DNA of 64,000 nt from Achromobacter arsenitoxydans SY8 (GTDB taxonomy: Bacteria > Pseudomonadota > Gammaproteobacteria > Burkholderiales > Burkholderiaceae_B), in contig NZ_AGUF01000042.1 in assembly GCF_000236785.1 (NCBI RefSeq), positions 167,635 to 231,634 on the forward strand. The letters run 5' to 3'. Each line of letters begins with the position of its first letter. The first letter of the stretch is position 1. The notes beneath the pieces are model-generated. The model had not been told where the DNA came from. It worked only from the letters and a program-made list of their open reading frames with translations, and did no database searches. The position numbers were made by a program, and so were the translations under genes. Below are positions 44,262 to 54,716 of this stretch, piece after piece.

Positions 44262-46412
44262 ATGAACAGCAGACGCAATTTCCTCCGCAACAGCGCCGCC
44301 TTAGCCGGCGCCAGCAGCGCGCTGGCGCTGTTTCCCGCGGCGATCCGCCGCGCACTGGCCATTCCCGCCAACCACCGCACGGGCACGATCCGCGATGTCG
44401 AGCACATCGTGATCTTCATGCAGGAAAACCGCTCGTTCGACCACTACTTCGGCGGGCTGGCGGGCGTGCGCGGCTTTGGCGACCGTTTTCCGATTCCCGT
44501 GCCGGACAGCCCGGATGCGCGCCATCGCACGGTCTGGGCGCAGTACAACGGCAAGCCCGACGAGGGCGCGCCGCGCACTGTACTGCCTTACCGCCTGGAC
44601 ACGCGCGAGGCCTACGAGACCATGCGCGTGGCCAGCACGCCGCACACCTGGTCCAACGCGCAGGACGCCTGGGACGCGGGCCGCATGGGCGGCTGGCCGG
44701 CCGCCAAGAAGAACCATTCGATGGCGTACTACACGGAAGCGGACATGCCCTTCCAGTACGCGATGGCCCGCGCCTTCACCGTGTGCGACGCCTACCACTG
44801 CTCATTCACCGGCGGCACCAACACCAACCGGCTGTTTCTCTGGAGCGGCACCAACGATGGCTTGGCCAAAGGCAACGGACCGGCCCTGGGGAACGTCTAC
44901 AACAAGCTCACGGGCGGCGATCCCGCGGGCGCCTATACCTGGACCACCTATCCCGAAAGACTGGAGCGCGCCGGCGTCACCTGGCGCATCTACCAGAACA
45001 TGGCGGACAACTATTCGCTCAATCCCACCGCCGGGTTCAAGGCCTACCGCGACGCCTATCAGGGCCTGCCCGGATCCATGGCGGCATTGAAGGACAAGGC
45101 GCTGACCACCCGCGACCTGGACCTGCTGCGCCAGGACGTGCTGGATGGCGCGCTGCCGCAAGTGACGTGGATCTGCGCCACCAAGGCAGGCTCCGAACAC
45201 CCCAGCCCGTCCAGCCCGGCCCAGGGCGCGGACTACACGGCGCGCGTGCTGGACGCGCTGACGGCGAATCCAGAAGTGTGGAGCAAGACTGTCCTCTTGC
45301 TGATGTTCGACGAGAACGACGGCTTCTTCGATCACATGCCCCCGCCTGCGCCACCCTCGCGCAAAGCCGCGGGCGAACTCGCCGGCGCATCCACGGCGGA
45401 CACGGCCGGCGAATACCACGAGCACCTGGCCGGCGTGGAAAAGGATGACACGCCGGCGCACCTGCACGGGGTCTATGGCCTGGGACCGCGTGTGCCCATG
45501 TATGTGCTGTCGCCCTGGACCAAGGGCGGCTGGGTCAATTCCCAGGTGTTCGACCACACTTCGGTGCTGCGCTTCGTGGAGCGGCGCTTCGGCGTGGCCG
45601 AGCCCAATATCTCGCCCTGGCGCCGGGCCGTCTGCGGCGACCTGACGTCAATCTTCGATTTCGCCGCGCCGGACCACCAGGACCTCCTGCGCGGGCTGCC
45701 CGCCACCGCCGAGCGCGCGGCGCAGGCCGCCGCGCTGCCCGGCACGGTCAAGCCGCCGGCGCCGCTGTCGCCCGGCCTGGCCCGGCAAGAGACGGGCGTC
45801 CGGCCGTCGCGCGCGCTGCCCTACGCGCTGCACACGGATGCCCGCGTGCAGGACGGCCGCGTCCAGCTGCGTTTCAGGAATACGGGCGCGGCCGGCGCGG
45901 TGCTGCACGTCTACAACCGTCTCGATCTGGAAAGCGGCCCCCGCCGCTATACCGTGGAGTCCGGCAAGGAACTGGAGGGATCCTGGAACGCCGCCGGCGA
46001 TGGCCGCTATGACCTGTGGGTGCTGGGCCCAAACGGCTTTCACCGGCATTGCGCCGGGAATGCCGGGCAGGCTGCCGCGCCGGCGCTGCAGGCCGCCGCC
46101 GACTACGAGGGCCCAGGCGCGCCGTTGCGGCTTACGCTGCACAATCCCGACGCCCGCCCGCGCGCGTGCCGCATTGCAGCCAACGCCTATGACTACCCGC
46201 GCGAATCCGAGGTCGCCCTGGCGGCCGGACAGACCCTCAGCCTGTCGTGGGATATGTCCCGCACCGGCGGCTGGTACGACTTGAGCGTGCATGACAAAGA
46301 AGATCCGTCATACCTGCGCCGTCTGGCCGGACGCATCGAGAACGGCGCCCATTCCACTTCGGATCCCGCGATGGGACAAGAACTGATACTGCAATGGACA
46401 CCCCACGCATGA
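44262..46412 (+). CDS. Phospholipase C, phosphocholine-specific type, Tat-exported
   Basis: A 716-residue protein with a twin-arginine leader (SRRNFLRNSAA then a hydrophobic stretch to about residue 33). The phosphoesterase domain (PF04185 type) begins DVEHIVIFMQENRSFDHYFGG; its metal-site residues recur in FDENDGFFDHMPPP. Two C-terminal beta domains (about 500-716) resemble the DUF756 repeats of Pseudomonas PlcN/PlcH. It should release phosphocholine or a related headgroup from lipids outside the cytoplasm. It lies 48 bp after the IclR gene with a poor ribosome site; whether it is cotranscribed is unclear. An acid phosphatase-like activity is the alternative. Confidence 0.88.
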   Translation: MNSRRNFLRNSAALAGASSALALFPAAIRRALAIPANHRTGTIRDVEHIVIFMQENRSFDHYFGGLAGVRGFGDRFPIPVPDSPDARHRTVWAQYNGKPDEGAPRTVLPYRLDTREAYETMRVASTPHTWSNAQDAWDAGRMGGWPAAKKNHSMAYYTEADMPFQYAMARAFTVCDAYHCSFTGGTNTNRLFLWSGTNDGLAKGNGPALGNVYNKLTGGDPAGAYTWTTYPERLERAGVTWRIYQNMADNYSLNPTAGFKAYRDAYQGLPGSMAALKDKALTTRDLDLLRQDVLDGALPQVTWICATKAGSEHPSPSSPAQGADYTARVLDALTANPEVWSKTVLLLMFDENDGFFDHMPPPAPPSRKAAGELAGASTADTAGEYHEHLAGVEKDDTPAHLHGVYGLGPRVPMYVLSPWTKGGWVNSQVFDHTSVLRFVERRFGVAEPNISPWRRAVCGDLTSIFDFAAPDHQDLLRGLPATAERAAQAAALPGTVKPPAPLSPGLARQETGVRPSRALPYALHTDARVQDGRVQLRFRNTGAAGAVLHVYNRLDLESGPRRYTVESGKELEGSWNAAGDGRYDLWVLGPNGFHRHCAGNAGQAAAPALQAAADYEGPGAPLRLTLHNPDARPRACRIAANAYDYPRESEVALAAGQTLSLSWDMSRTGGWYDLSVHDKEDPSYLRRLAGRIENGAHSTSDPAMGQELILQWTPHA

Positions 46413-46456
46413 AGCCGGCCGGCGCGGCGTCGTGCCGGGCGGCCGCGGCCGGTCGC

Positions 46457-46492
46457 AAAAAAAAACGCCGGCGCCTCGCGGCCTCCGGCGTT
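46457..46492 (-). terminator. Rho-independent terminator of Liv operon 3
   Basis: An 8-bp stem, AACGCCGG with CCGGCGTT (46464-46471, 46485-46492), encloses a further partly paired GC-rich loop. It is followed on the minus strand by nine T (46457-46465). It lies 24 bp past the ATPase stop. Confidence 0.85.
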
Positions 46493-46515
46493 CTTGCGCA
46501 TGTGCGCGTGCGAGG

Positions 46516-47277
46516 TCAGGCGGCCTCGGCGCCCTTGCCCAGCCCCAGGTAGCTTTCGATGACCTTGGGGTCGCCGGCCAGTTCGCGCGCAGGACCGTGC
46601 AGGATGACTTCGCCGGTTTCCAGCACGTAGCCGTAGTCCGCCACCTGCAGCGCCGCGCGGGCGTTCTGTTCGACCAGCAGGATCGCCACGCCGGTCTCGC
46701 GCAGGCGCGCGATGATGTGGAAGATCTCGCGCACGATGCGCGGCGCCAGGCCCAGGCTGGGCTCGTCGAGCATCAGCAAGGTTGGCTTGGCCATGAGCGC
46801 GCGGCCGACCGCGAGCATCTGACGCTCGCCGCCGGACAGGGTGCCGGCCTGCTGGGCGCGCCGTTCACGCAGGCGCGGGAACAGGTCGAAGACTTCATTC
46901 AGCGTGTCGCGCCAGCCGCTTTCGCGGGCCCGGTAACGGCGAAAGCCGCCCAGCAGCAGGTTGTCTTCCACGGACATCGTGCCGAACAGTTCGCGGCGCT
47001 CGGGCACCAGCGACATGCCGGCCGCCACGCGGCGCTCGACCTGCCAGCCCGACACGTCGCTGCCGGCGTACTGGACCGTGCCGGCCGCATGGCCGGTCTG
47101 GGGCAGCGATCCCATGATGGCGTTCAGCATGGTGGACTTGCCGGCGCCGTTGGCGCCGATCACCGTAACGATGCTGCCGGCGGGAACGGACAGCGTGGCG
47201 CCGACCAGCGCGCCGACCTTACCGTAGCGGGCCGACAGGTTGCTGACTTCGAGGACGGGGGAATTCGTTGCGCTCAT
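46516..47277 (-). CDS. Liv-type ABC ATPase (LivF-like), system 3
   Basis: A 253-residue ATPase with Walker [10 protein letters not shown], signature [15 protein letters not shown], Walker [11 protein letters not shown] and VEQN. The ATG at 47277 shares one base with the stop of the fused permease-ATPase gene (TGATG), so translation is coupled. A GTG one codon upstream is possible. Last gene of the operon. Confidence 0.93.
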   Translation of the reverse strand: MSATNSPVLEVSNLSARYGKVGALVGATLSVPAGSIVTVIGANGAGKSTMLNAIMGSLPQTGHAAGTVQYAGSDVSGWQVERRVAAGMSLVPERRELFGTMSVEDNLLLGGFRRYRARESGWRDTLNEVFDLFPRLRERRAQQAGTLSGGERQMLAVGRALMAKPTLLMLDEPSLGLAPRIVREIFHIIARLRETGVAILLVEQNARAALQVADYGYVLETGEVILHGPARELAGDPKVIESYLGLGKGAEAA

Positions 47278-49112
47278 CACACGCCTCCCGCGGGCACGGG
47301 CTTGGCCTGGTCCGCTTCGGGCAGGTCGTCGTCGATGCCGCCCAGGTAGGCTTCCAGCACCGCCGGGTTCTTTTGCACGTCGGCCGGCACGCCTTCGGCC
47401 AGCTTGGTGCCGAAATCCATCACCACGAGGTGGTTGGTCAGGCGCATCACAAAATCCATATCATGTTCGACAAGCAGAATGCTCATGCCCTCGGCGCGCA
47501 GCTGCTCGAGCACACGCGCCAGGTCTTGCTTTTCCTTGTAGCGCAGGCCGGCGGCCGGTTCGTCCAGCAACAGCAGCACCGGATCGCAGGCAAGCGCCCG
47601 CGCGATTTCCAGGATGCGCTGCTGGCCCAGCGCCAGGTTGCCGGCCTGTTCGTACAGATACTCGCCAAGGCCCACGCGCTTGAGCTGCTGGGCGGCCTCG
47701 TGCAAGAGCTGCGCCTCGCGGGCGCGGTCCGAATGCAAGGCGCCGGACAACACGCCGACGTCAGAGCGCAGATGCGCGCCCAGCGCCACGTTTTCCAGCA
47801 CGGTCATGCCGGGCAGCAACTGCACGTGCTGGAACGTGCGGCCCACGCCCAGCTTGGCGATCTCGCGCGCCGAGCGGCTGTCGATGCGCTGGCCCATGAA
47901 CGTGACCTGGCCGCGAGTCACCGGCAGCACGCCGCTGATCAGGTTGAAGGTAGTGCTCTTGCCGGCGCCGTTGGGCCCGATCAGGCCCATGATTTCGCCA
48001 GAGCTGACCTTGAAGGAGATGTCGTTGACAGCGACCAGGCCGCCGAATTCCTTGCGGATGGCGTCGACTTCCAGCACCACCTGGCCCGGTTGCGGGCGTT
48101 CGCGCGCCGGGAGCGCCGGCGCCGCGGCGGGCGGCGCCAGGTTGCGCCGCGAGCCGTTCGCGCCGGTGATGTTGCTCCACCAGCCCGCCAGGATCGGCCA
48201 CAGGCCGTTGCGGGCGAATTGCAGCATCAGGATCAGCAGGACGCCAAAGACGATCATCTCGAAGTTGGCGTTGGTGTCCAGCAACTTGGGCAGCAGGTTC
48301 TGCAACTGGTCCTTCAGCACCAGGATGACGCTGGAGCCGAGCAAGGCGCCCCAGACGTAACCGGCGCCGCCGACCACCGCCATGAACAGGTACTCGATGC
48401 CGTAGTTCAGGCCGAAGGGGCTGGGGCTGACGGCACGCTGCATGTGGGCGTAGAGCCAGCCCGACAGGCAGGCCAGCAAGGCCGCCCACACGAAGATGAC
48501 GATCTTGTAGGCCGCCGTGTTGACGCCCATGGACTCGGCCATGCCCGCCCCGCTCTTGAGCGCGCGGATGGCGCGCCCCGGACGCGAGTTGAGCAGGTTG
48601 CGCGTAGCCCAGAGCGCCAGCAGCACACACGCCCAGATCAGGAAGTAGATGTGGCGGCCGCTGGCCAGCGAGATGCCGAAGATGCTGATGGGCTCGATGC
48701 CGGCGATGCCGTCATGCTTGCCCAGCCAGTCGATGTTGCCAAACAGGTAATACAGCGACAGGCCCCAGGCGATGGTGCCCAGGGGCAGATAGTGACCCGA
48801 CAGGCGCAGCGTGATCGCGCCCAGCAGATAGGCCACGACGGCGGTCAGCACCAGCCCCGCGGGCAGCGCCAGCCAGGGCGACACGTCGTACTGCGTGGTC
48901 AGGTAGGCGGTGGTGTAGGCGCCCAGGCCGACAAAGGCCGCCTGGCCGAACGACGTCAGGCCGCCAACGCCGGTCAACAGCACCAGGCCCAGCACGACCA
49001 GGCTGGCCAGCCCGATGTAGTTGAGTTGCGTCACCCAGAACTCGGGCGTGGCCGACACCAGCGGCAATGCCGCCAGGACGACGAGAAATACAGCAAGCAG
49101 AATGCGGTTCAT
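47277..49112 (-). CDS. Fused Liv-type permease-ATPase (LivM-LivG), system 3
   Basis: One 611-residue polypeptide. Residues 1 to about 320 are a LivM-like permease ([21 protein letters not shown] near residue 50, [31 protein letters not shown]). A Pro/Ala-rich linker (about 330-350) leads to a LivG ATPase with [38 protein letters not shown] and VEHDM. The linker is in frame without stop, so this is a true fusion, known in some other betaproteobacterial Liv operons. It starts 5 bp from the LivH-like gene. Confidence 0.94.
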   Translation of the reverse strand: MNRILLAVFLVVLAALPLVSATPEFWVTQLNYIGLASLVVLGLVLLTGVGGLTSFGQAAFVGLGAYTTAYLTTQYDVSPWLALPAGLVLTAVVAYLLGAITLRLSGHYLPLGTIAWGLSLYYLFGNIDWLGKHDGIAGIEPISIFGISLASGRHIYFLIWACVLLALWATRNLLNSRPGRAIRALKSGAGMAESMGVNTAAYKIVIFVWAALLACLSGWLYAHMQRAVSPSPFGLNYGIEYLFMAVVGGAGYVWGALLGSSVILVLKDQLQNLLPKLLDTNANFEMIVFGVLLILMLQFARNGLWPILAGWWSNITGANGSRRNLAPPAAAPALPARERPQPGQVVLEVDAIRKEFGGLVAVNDISFKVSSGEIMGLIGPNGAGKSTTFNLISGVLPVTRGQVTFMGQRIDSRSAREIAKLGVGRTFQHVQLLPGMTVLENVALGAHLRSDVGVLSGALHSDRAREAQLLHEAAQQLKRVGLGEYLYEQAGNLALGQQRILEIARALACDPVLLLLDEPAAGLRYKEKQDLARVLEQLRAEGMSILLVEHDMDFVMRLTNHLVVMDFGTKLAEGVPADVQKNPAVLEAYLGGIDDDLPEADQAKPVPAGGV

Positions 49113-49117
49113 GGCTT

Positions 49118-50155
49118 TTATTCCTCTTCGTCCGCGTGATGGGTGCTGAACGAACGCCAGACCAGAACCGGGATGATCAGGGTGAAAACGATCACTTCCT
49201 TATAGGCGCTGGCCCAGAAGGACGAGAACGATTCCAGCACGCCGACCAGCAGCGAACCCGCCGCCGCGATGGGATAGCTGGCCAGGCCGCCGATGATGGC
49301 GCCCACGAAGCCCTTCAGGCCGATGAGGAAACCGGTGTCGTAGTAGACGGTGGTGATGGGCGCGATCAGCATGCCGGACACGGCGCCGATGCCCACGGCA
49401 AGCGTGAACGTCAGCGAACCCGACATGTTGGTGCTGATGCCCACCAGGCGCGCGCCGCGGCGGTTGACGGCGGTGGCGCGCAGCGCGCGGCCGTACAGCG
49501 TCTTGCCGAAGAACAGCCACAGGGCCAGGATGAGCAGCGCGCAGGTGGCGACCACGAACAGGCTTTGCGCGGACCAGGTCATGAATCCAAGATCGACTTG
49601 CCCGCTGACGAAGGCCGGCGTGCGCCAGCCCTCGGCGCCGAAGAACACGAGCGCCAGGCCCATGAGCGCGAAGTGCACGGCGACGGACACGATCAGCAGC
49701 ACCAGGACGGTGGCTTCGGCCAGCGGCTGGTAGACGACGCGATAGACCATCGGCCCCATCGGGATCACCAGGAACAGCGTCAGCAGCATGTTCAGCCACA
49801 GCGAGTTGTCCGCGGCGGTATAGCTTTTCGTGAGCCAGAACAATGCCAGCGGCAGGACGAGGCACGTAAGCACGGCTTTGGGCAGGCCGGCGGCGCTGCG
49901 GGTGCGCAGCGCGCGCAGCAGCTCAAGCGCCAGGCACACCAGGCCCAACAGCGGCAGGAGATAGGCGGTGCCCGGCACTTTGCCGTCCACCAGCATGGCC
50001 AGGGTCAGGGCGCCGAACGCCACAAACTCGCCCTGGGGAATGAAAATGACGCGCGTAACGGCGAAAACCAGCACCAGAGCCATGCCCAGGAGGGCATAGA
50101 TGGCGCCGTTGACGACACCGTCTTGCAGCAGGATCAGCGCAATTGATGAATCCAT
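49118..50155 (-). CDS. Liv-type ABC permease (LivH-like), system 3
   Basis: A 345-residue permease, longer than the other two LivH proteins because of an extra hydrophobic region after the first helices (about 60-110). Hallmarks: GVVNGAIYALLGMALVLVFAVTRVIFIPQGEFVAFGAL, ATAVNRRGARLVGIST as the coupling loop, and LKGFVGAIIGGLASYP. The NFAHG motif is replaced by IPQGE. Confidence 0.92.
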   Translation of the reverse strand: MDSSIALILLQDGVVNGAIYALLGMALVLVFAVTRVIFIPQGEFVAFGALTLAMLVDGKVPGTAYLLPLLGLVCLALELLRALRTRSAAGLPKAVLTCLVLPLALFWLTKSYTAADNSLWLNMLLTLFLVIPMGPMVYRVVYQPLAEATVLVLLIVSVAVHFALMGLALVFFGAEGWRTPAFVSGQVDLGFMTWSAQSLFVVATCALLILALWLFFGKTLYGRALRATAVNRRGARLVGISTNMSGSLTFTLAVGIGAVSGMLIAPITTVYYDTGFLIGLKGFVGAIIGGLASYPIAAAGSLLVGVLESFSSFWASAYKEVIVFTLIIPVLVWRSFSTHHADEEE

Positions 50156-50180
50156 CTAACAACTACCTTGTGGTTTCTTG

Positions 50181-50235
50181 GTGTTCCGGCCCCACCCGGA
50201 ACACTGATACGACACACCGGCCGGAAAGGCCGGTG
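50181..50235 (-). promoter_or_regulatory. Two tandem hairpins between receptor and permease genes of system 3
   Basis: The first has a 9-bp stem (50181-50189 with 50196-50204, 6-nt loop); the second an 8-bp stem (50215-50222 with 50228-50235, GGAAA loop). They lie in the 180-bp spacer after the receptor gene. Such elements often let the receptor be made in excess by partial termination or by protecting its mRNA 3' end. Confidence 0.55.
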
Positions 50236-50335
50236 CGAAGTACTGCCGGGCCCTGCGCGGCGGTTGCCTTTCAGCCGCCGCCGCGCACCGGGCGCCCGTG
50301 GATCGGGCGGCCCGCGATCGGGCAATCCTGGGAAT

Positions 50336-51499
50336 TTACAGACCGGGCTGGTAAACCCACTTGCCGTTTTCCACCTTGACCATGACGCGCGAACGCTCGT
50401 CGAAGCCGGCGTGGTCGGTGGGCGACATGTTGAACACGCCTTGCGAGACGGCCAGGTCCTTGATGCCTTCCAGCGCATCGCGCATGGCGACGCGGAATTC
50501 GGGCGTGCCAGGCTTGGCGCCCGACTTCAACGCCACCGGCAGCGCTGCGACCACCAGTTGGCCGGCATCCCACATGTGGCCGCCGAACGTGTTGGTCGAA
50601 CCGGCGCCATTGGCCTTTTCGTAGGTTTCGACGTAAGCCAGGGCCGACTTCTTGACCGGGTTGCTGTCGGGCAGTTGCGCGGCGACCAGCAGCGGGCCGG
50701 CGGGCAGGAGCATGCCGTCGCAGTCCTTGCCGCAGACGCGCAGCACGTCGTTGTTGGCGGCGCCGTGGGTCTGGTAGATGGTGCCGCCGTAGTTACGGGC
50801 CTTCAGTTCCTTTTGCGGCAGCGCGGACGGGGTGCCGGCGCCGGCGATCAGGATGGCGTCGGGCTTTGCGCCGACCAGCTTGAGCACCTGGCCCGTCACG
50901 CTGGTGTCGGTGCGGCCGTACTTTTCGATGGCGACGATCTCGATGCCCTTGGCCTTGGCGGCCTTCTGCATCACGTCGAGCCAGCCGTCGCCGTAGGCGT
51001 CGGCAAAGCCGATGAAGCCCAAGGTCTTGACCTTGGACTTGGCCATGGCGTCGGCCAGGGCGCCGGCCATCAGGGCGTCATTCTGCGGAGTCTTGAACAC
51101 CCAGCGGCGCTTGTCGTCCACGGGTTCGACGATCTTGGCGCTGGCGGCCACGCTGATCATCGGGACCTTGGCCTCGGCAGCCACGTCCACCATGGCCAGC
51201 GAGCCCGGCGTGATGGACGTGCCGATCAGCACGTCGACCTTGTCGTCGGACGCCAGCTTGCGCGAGTTCTTGACGGCTTGCGTCGTGTCGGTGGCGTCGT
51301 CCAGGACGATCCATTCGATCTTCTGGCCGGCCACTTCCTTGGGCAGCAGGGCAACCGTATTGCGCTCGGGAATCCCCAGCGAGGCGGCGGGGCCGGTGCT
51401 GGCCACCGTGACGCCTACCTTGACCTGTGCGCTCGCCAGAAGCGGCAGAGTCAGGGCTACAGCGGCCGCGGCCGCGGACAAGCCGAAGTGCTTGCGCAT
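50336..51499 (-). CDS. Liv-type periplasmic substrate-binding protein, system 3
   Basis: A 387-residue receptor with a signal peptide ending at LLASAQ, then VKVGVTVASTGPAASLGIPERNTV, a Peripla_BP_6 protein. Two cysteines in RVCGKDCDG may form a disulfide near the ligand cleft. Start 51499 has AGGAGAC upstream. First gene of the operon receptor-LivH-LivMG-LivF. Ligand unknown; branched-chain amino acids or another small acid are possible. Confidence 0.92.
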   Translation of the reverse strand: MRKHFGLSAAAAAVALTLPLLASAQVKVGVTVASTGPAASLGIPERNTVALLPKEVAGQKIEWIVLDDATDTTQAVKNSRKLASDDKVDVLIGTSITPGSLAMVDVAAEAKVPMISVAASAKIVEPVDDKRRWVFKTPQNDALMAGALADAMAKSKVKTLGFIGFADAYGDGWLDVMQKAAKAKGIEIVAIEKYGRTDTSVTGQVLKLVGAKPDAILIAGAGTPSALPQKELKARNYGGTIYQTHGAANNDVLRVCGKDCDGMLLPAGPLLVAAQLPDSNPVKKSALAYVETYEKANGAGSTNTFGGHMWDAGQLVVAALPVALKSGAKPGTPEFRVAMRDALEGIKDLAVSQGVFNMSPTDHAGFDERSRVMVKVENGKWVYQPGL

Positions 51500-51528
51500 A
51501 TTTTTGTCTCCTGTGGTGGCTCTTATGT

Positions 51529-51542
51529 GCCTCGAACGAGGC
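51529..51542. promoter_or_regulatory. 14-bp near-perfect palindrome in the receptor leader
   Basis: GCCTCG-AA-CGAGGC lies 30 bp before the receptor start, inside the probable 5' untranslated region. It could be an operator or an mRNA-stabilising hairpin. Confidence 0.4.
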
Positions 51543-51577
51543 GAAGCGAGCCTGTTTAAAGTTATACAGAAAAAAAT

Positions 51578-51583
51578 ATTATA
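51578..51583 (-). promoter_or_regulatory. Possible -10 element for Liv operon 3
   Basis: TATAAT on the minus strand sits in an A/T-rich patch about 80 bp before the receptor start. No good -35 is seen at 17 bp. The remainder of 51543-51747, up to the bioY stop, shows no gene. Confidence 0.35.
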
Positions 51584-51747
51584 TGGTTAAAACAGTATCA
51601 GATGACCTGGCGCAACTACGGTAATTCCCTGATGTGCTACGGAAACCACGTTTTGGCGAACGCATTTGTTAATGGCGAACTTGTACTTGAAAGGGTGGCA
51701 GGCGTCAGTTGGGGGATTCCCTTGGCACGCCAGGGTCTTTGGCGCCC

Positions 51748-52305
51748 TCAGCGCCCCAGCACCGGCCACACGCGTTCCACCCGCGACGCGACGAACGCGG
51801 CCACCACGGCCTTGACCAGGTCTCCGGGCAGGAAAACCGCCACTGCGGCCGCGGCCTTGCCGAGGTCCATCTTCGCCACGACCGCCAGCCATGGCACCCC
51901 AAAGGCGTACACGACCACGATGCCGCCGACGACGCACGCCGCCACGTAGCCGGCCAGGCCCATCCAGGTGCGCGATGCGCGCGCGGCCAGGCGGCGCGCA
52001 AGCCAACCCGTCACGAAGGCGCCCGCCACCATGCCAAAGAGAAAGCCGCCGGTGGGGCCGAAGAAGGCGCCAAGTCCGCCACGGCCGCCGGGCAGCACGG
52101 GCAGGCCGACAGCCGCCAGCGCCAGGTACAGCAGGCAGGCCAGCGCCCCCCGGACGGGTCCCAGCATGGCGCCGGCCAGCATGGCCCCCAGCGTCTGCAA
52201 TGTAATGGGCACCGGGATGCCGGGCATCGGGATCGGCGGCATCAGGCTCAGGACGACGATCAGCGCCGCGAACAGCGCGACCAGCACCGTATTGTTGGAT
52301 TTCAT
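51748..52305 (-). CDS. bioY: Biotin transporter S component BioY
   Basis: BioY is the biotin-binding membrane protein of the ECF importer. The 185-residue product has six hydrophobic segments, the PIPMPGIPVPITLQTLGAMLAGAMLGP motif region and GPTGGFLFGMVAGAFVTG, both characteristic. The ATG at 52305 begins MKSNNTVLVALFAAL; longer upstream frames are rejected. Last gene of bioM-bioN-bioY. Confidence 0.94.
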   Translation of the reverse strand: MKSNNTVLVALFAALIVVLSLMPPIPMPGIPVPITLQTLGAMLAGAMLGPVRGALACLLYLALAAVGLPVLPGGRGGLGAFFGPTGGFLFGMVAGAFVTGWLARRLAARASRTWMGLAGYVAACVVGGIVVVYAFGVPWLAVVAKMDLGKAAAAVAVFLPGDLVKAVVAAFVASRVERVWPVLGR

Positions 52306-52348
52306 GATTTCCCCCTTGTGACCTTTTTGAAAATCCGTGCGCGCCCCG

Positions 52349-52945
52349 TCAGGGACTGCGCGCGTCGATGGCTTCCGCAACTTCCTGGGCCCGCTTCAAC
52401 GTCAGCACAATCAGCGGCACGATCAGCGCGACAGGATTCGCGCCCAGTCCGCGCGCCGCCTGCGCTTCGCGGATTTCCTGGAAATTGCGCCAGATCTCGG
52501 GCACGAAGCGCAGCGCCAGCGCCAGCGCCAGCGCCACTTTTTCCGCATCCACCAGCCCCGTGCGTTCCAGGGGCTTGAGCGCCTTCTCGCAGACCGCGAT
52601 CAGGTCGGACGTGCGGGTGGCCAGGGTAACGGCCAGCGCCAGGCCGACCATCGCCGCCACGCGCAGCACCACGGCCAGCGCCTCCATGGGGCCCTGGAAC
52701 CAGCCTGTGAAGAGCGCCACGGCCAGCAACACCCAGAGCAGTCCGCGCACCTGGCGCCACACGGCCGCCCAGGCCACGCCCGTGGACCAGACCAATGCCG
52801 CCGACAGGCCAAAAGCCAGCGCCAGCCAGCCTGGGGCTCGCAACACGAACAGGCCCGCCCCCGCCGCCATCAGGGCCGCCAGCTTGAGCCAGGCCGGCAG
52901 CCGGTGCAAGGGCGTAGCGCCGGGAACGTACAGCGGCTCCATCAT
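52349..52945 (-). CDS. bioN: ECF transporter transmembrane component BioN
   Basis: A 198-residue CbiQ-family T component with about five hydrophobic segments and a C-terminal coupling region containing EAQAARGLG, which supplies the Ala-Arg-Gly motif contacting the ATPase. It joins BioY to BioM. The start overlaps the bioM stop; ATGs at 52945 and 52942 are both possible. Confidence 0.92.
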   Translation of the reverse strand: MMEPLYVPGATPLHRLPAWLKLAALMAAGAGLFVLRAPGWLALAFGLSAALVWSTGVAWAAVWRQVRGLLWVLLAVALFTGWFQGPMEALAVVLRVAAMVGLALAVTLATRTSDLIAVCEKALKPLERTGLVDAEKVALALALALRFVPEIWRNFQEIREAQAARGLGANPVALIVPLIVLTLKRAQEVAEAIDARSP

Positions 52946-53619
52946 CCGCAGTGTTCCCGGTACCAGCGCAAAGCCTGCGCGGGCGTGTCGTCCGCGGCGA
53001 TCAAGCCGTCGCGCACGACCAGCACCCGGTCGAAATCCTCCAGCAGCTCCAGGTCGTGGCTGACGACGATGGCGTCATGCGGCAGCCCGGCGATGGCCGC
53101 GCGCACGCGGTTGCGGTTGCGCAGGTCCAGCTGGGTGGTGGGCTCGTCGAACACGACCAGCGCGGGCTCCATGACGAGCACCGCGGCAAGCGCCACCAGC
53201 TGGCGCTCGCCGCCGGACAGGGTGTGGCTGCTGCGATCCGCCAGATGGCCCACGCCCAGGCTGCCAAGGCGGGATTCGATCAGGGATTCACGCTGCCCGC
53301 GGTCGGGCGCAAGGCGCTTGAGCCCGAACGCCAGGTCTTCGCGCACGATGGGAAAGACGATCTGGTTTTCGGGGTTCTGGAAGACGAAGCCGACCCGTCC
53401 CCGAACGGCCTTGAGATCCTTGCGCGTGTCCAGGCCGTCCACGCGAACGCTGCCCGACGAGGGCATGACCAGCCCGTTGATCAGGCGCGCCAGCGTGCTC
53501 TTGCCGGCGCCATTGGGGCCGACGATGCCGATGCGGCGCTCGGCCAGGGTCGCGCTCACCCCGCGCAGCACTTCCGCCTGGGGCGTGGATACTACCGCCT
53601 GGTCAAACTCGATTAACAT
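52942..53619 (-). CDS. bioM: Biotin ECF transporter ATPase BioM
   Basis: A 225-residue ATPase with Walker [11 protein letters not shown]-loop [11 protein letters not shown] typical of ECF ATPases, signature [12 protein letters not shown], Walker [13 protein letters not shown] and the switch His in VSHD. Overlaps bioN. Divergent from msrB with 52 bp between starts. No BirA-type site was recognised in that short gap. Confidence 0.93.
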   Translation of the reverse strand: MLIEFDQAVVSTPQAEVLRGVSATLAERRIGIVGPNGAGKSTLARLINGLVMPSSGSVRVDGLDTRKDLKAVRGRVGFVFQNPENQIVFPIVREDLAFGLKRLAPDRGQRESLIESRLGSLGVGHLADRSSHTLSGGERQLVALAAVLVMEPALVVFDEPTTQLDLRNRNRVRAAIAGLPHDAIVVSHDLELLEDFDRVLVVRDGLIAADDTPAQALRWYREHCG

Positions 53620-53671
53620 GGGGCGGGATTATGCCCGAACCATTTCGGGCATCGCGACTCCAAGAGCTGAT

Positions 53672-54070
<399 letters not shown>

Positions 54071-54655
54071 ATGAAGAAGTTTCTGTTCGACCTTTTTCCG
54101 CTGCTCCTGTTCTTCATCGCTTACAGGTACACGGACATCTTCACCGCCACGGGCGTCGCCATGGCCGCTGCCGTGGCTCAGATCGTCTGGCTCAAGGCGA
54201 CCGGCCGCCCCACCGAAGCCATGCACTGGATCAACCTCACGGTCATTCTGGTGTTCGGCGGCGCGACCATCTGGCTGCACAGCGACGTCTTCATCAAGTG
54301 GAAGCCCACCGTGCTGTACTGGTTGTTCGGCGGCGCGCTGGTGTTCGCCCGCCTGTTGTTTGGCCGCAACCTGATCCGGCGCCTGATGGAAAAACAGATC
54401 CAGCTGCCTGACGCGGCCTGGGACAAGCTCAACATGATTTGGGCAGCCTTCTTCCTGGTCGCCGGCGCGCTCAATCTGTATGTAGCGTTCTCGGGGCACT
54501 TCACCGAATCGCAGTGGGTCAGCTTCAAGGCCTTCGGCCTGATGGGCCTGATGATCGTGTTCGTGATCGGGCAGTCGTTGTGGCTGGGCAAGCACATCCA
54601 GACCGAGGAAAACACGCCTTCCGGCCCCGGCGCGACGCCGCCCGGCAAGCCCTGA
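54071..54655 (+). CDS. yciB: Inner membrane septation protein YciB
   Basis: A 194-residue protein with five hydrophobic segments, opening MKKFLFDLFPLLLFFIAY and containing HWINLTVILVFGG, KWKPTVLYW and WDKLNMIWAAFFL, all diagnostic of the YciB/IspZ family linked to cell-envelope and division functions. It begins at the base after the msrB stop codon. Confidence 0.94.
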   Translation: MKKFLFDLFPLLLFFIAYRYTDIFTATGVAMAAAVAQIVWLKATGRPTEAMHWINLTVILVFGGATIWLHSDVFIKWKPTVLYWLFGGALVFARLLFGRNLIRRLMEKQIQLPDAAWDKLNMIWAAFFLVAGALNLYVAFSGHFTESQWVSFKAFGLMGLMIVFVIGQSLWLGKHIQTEENTPSGPGATPPGKP

Positions 54656-54716
54656 TCCCCCTCCTTCCCATGCGCCGGCCGCCAGGCCGGCGCGCCGGAA
54701 CTTTCCCCCCGCCTCC

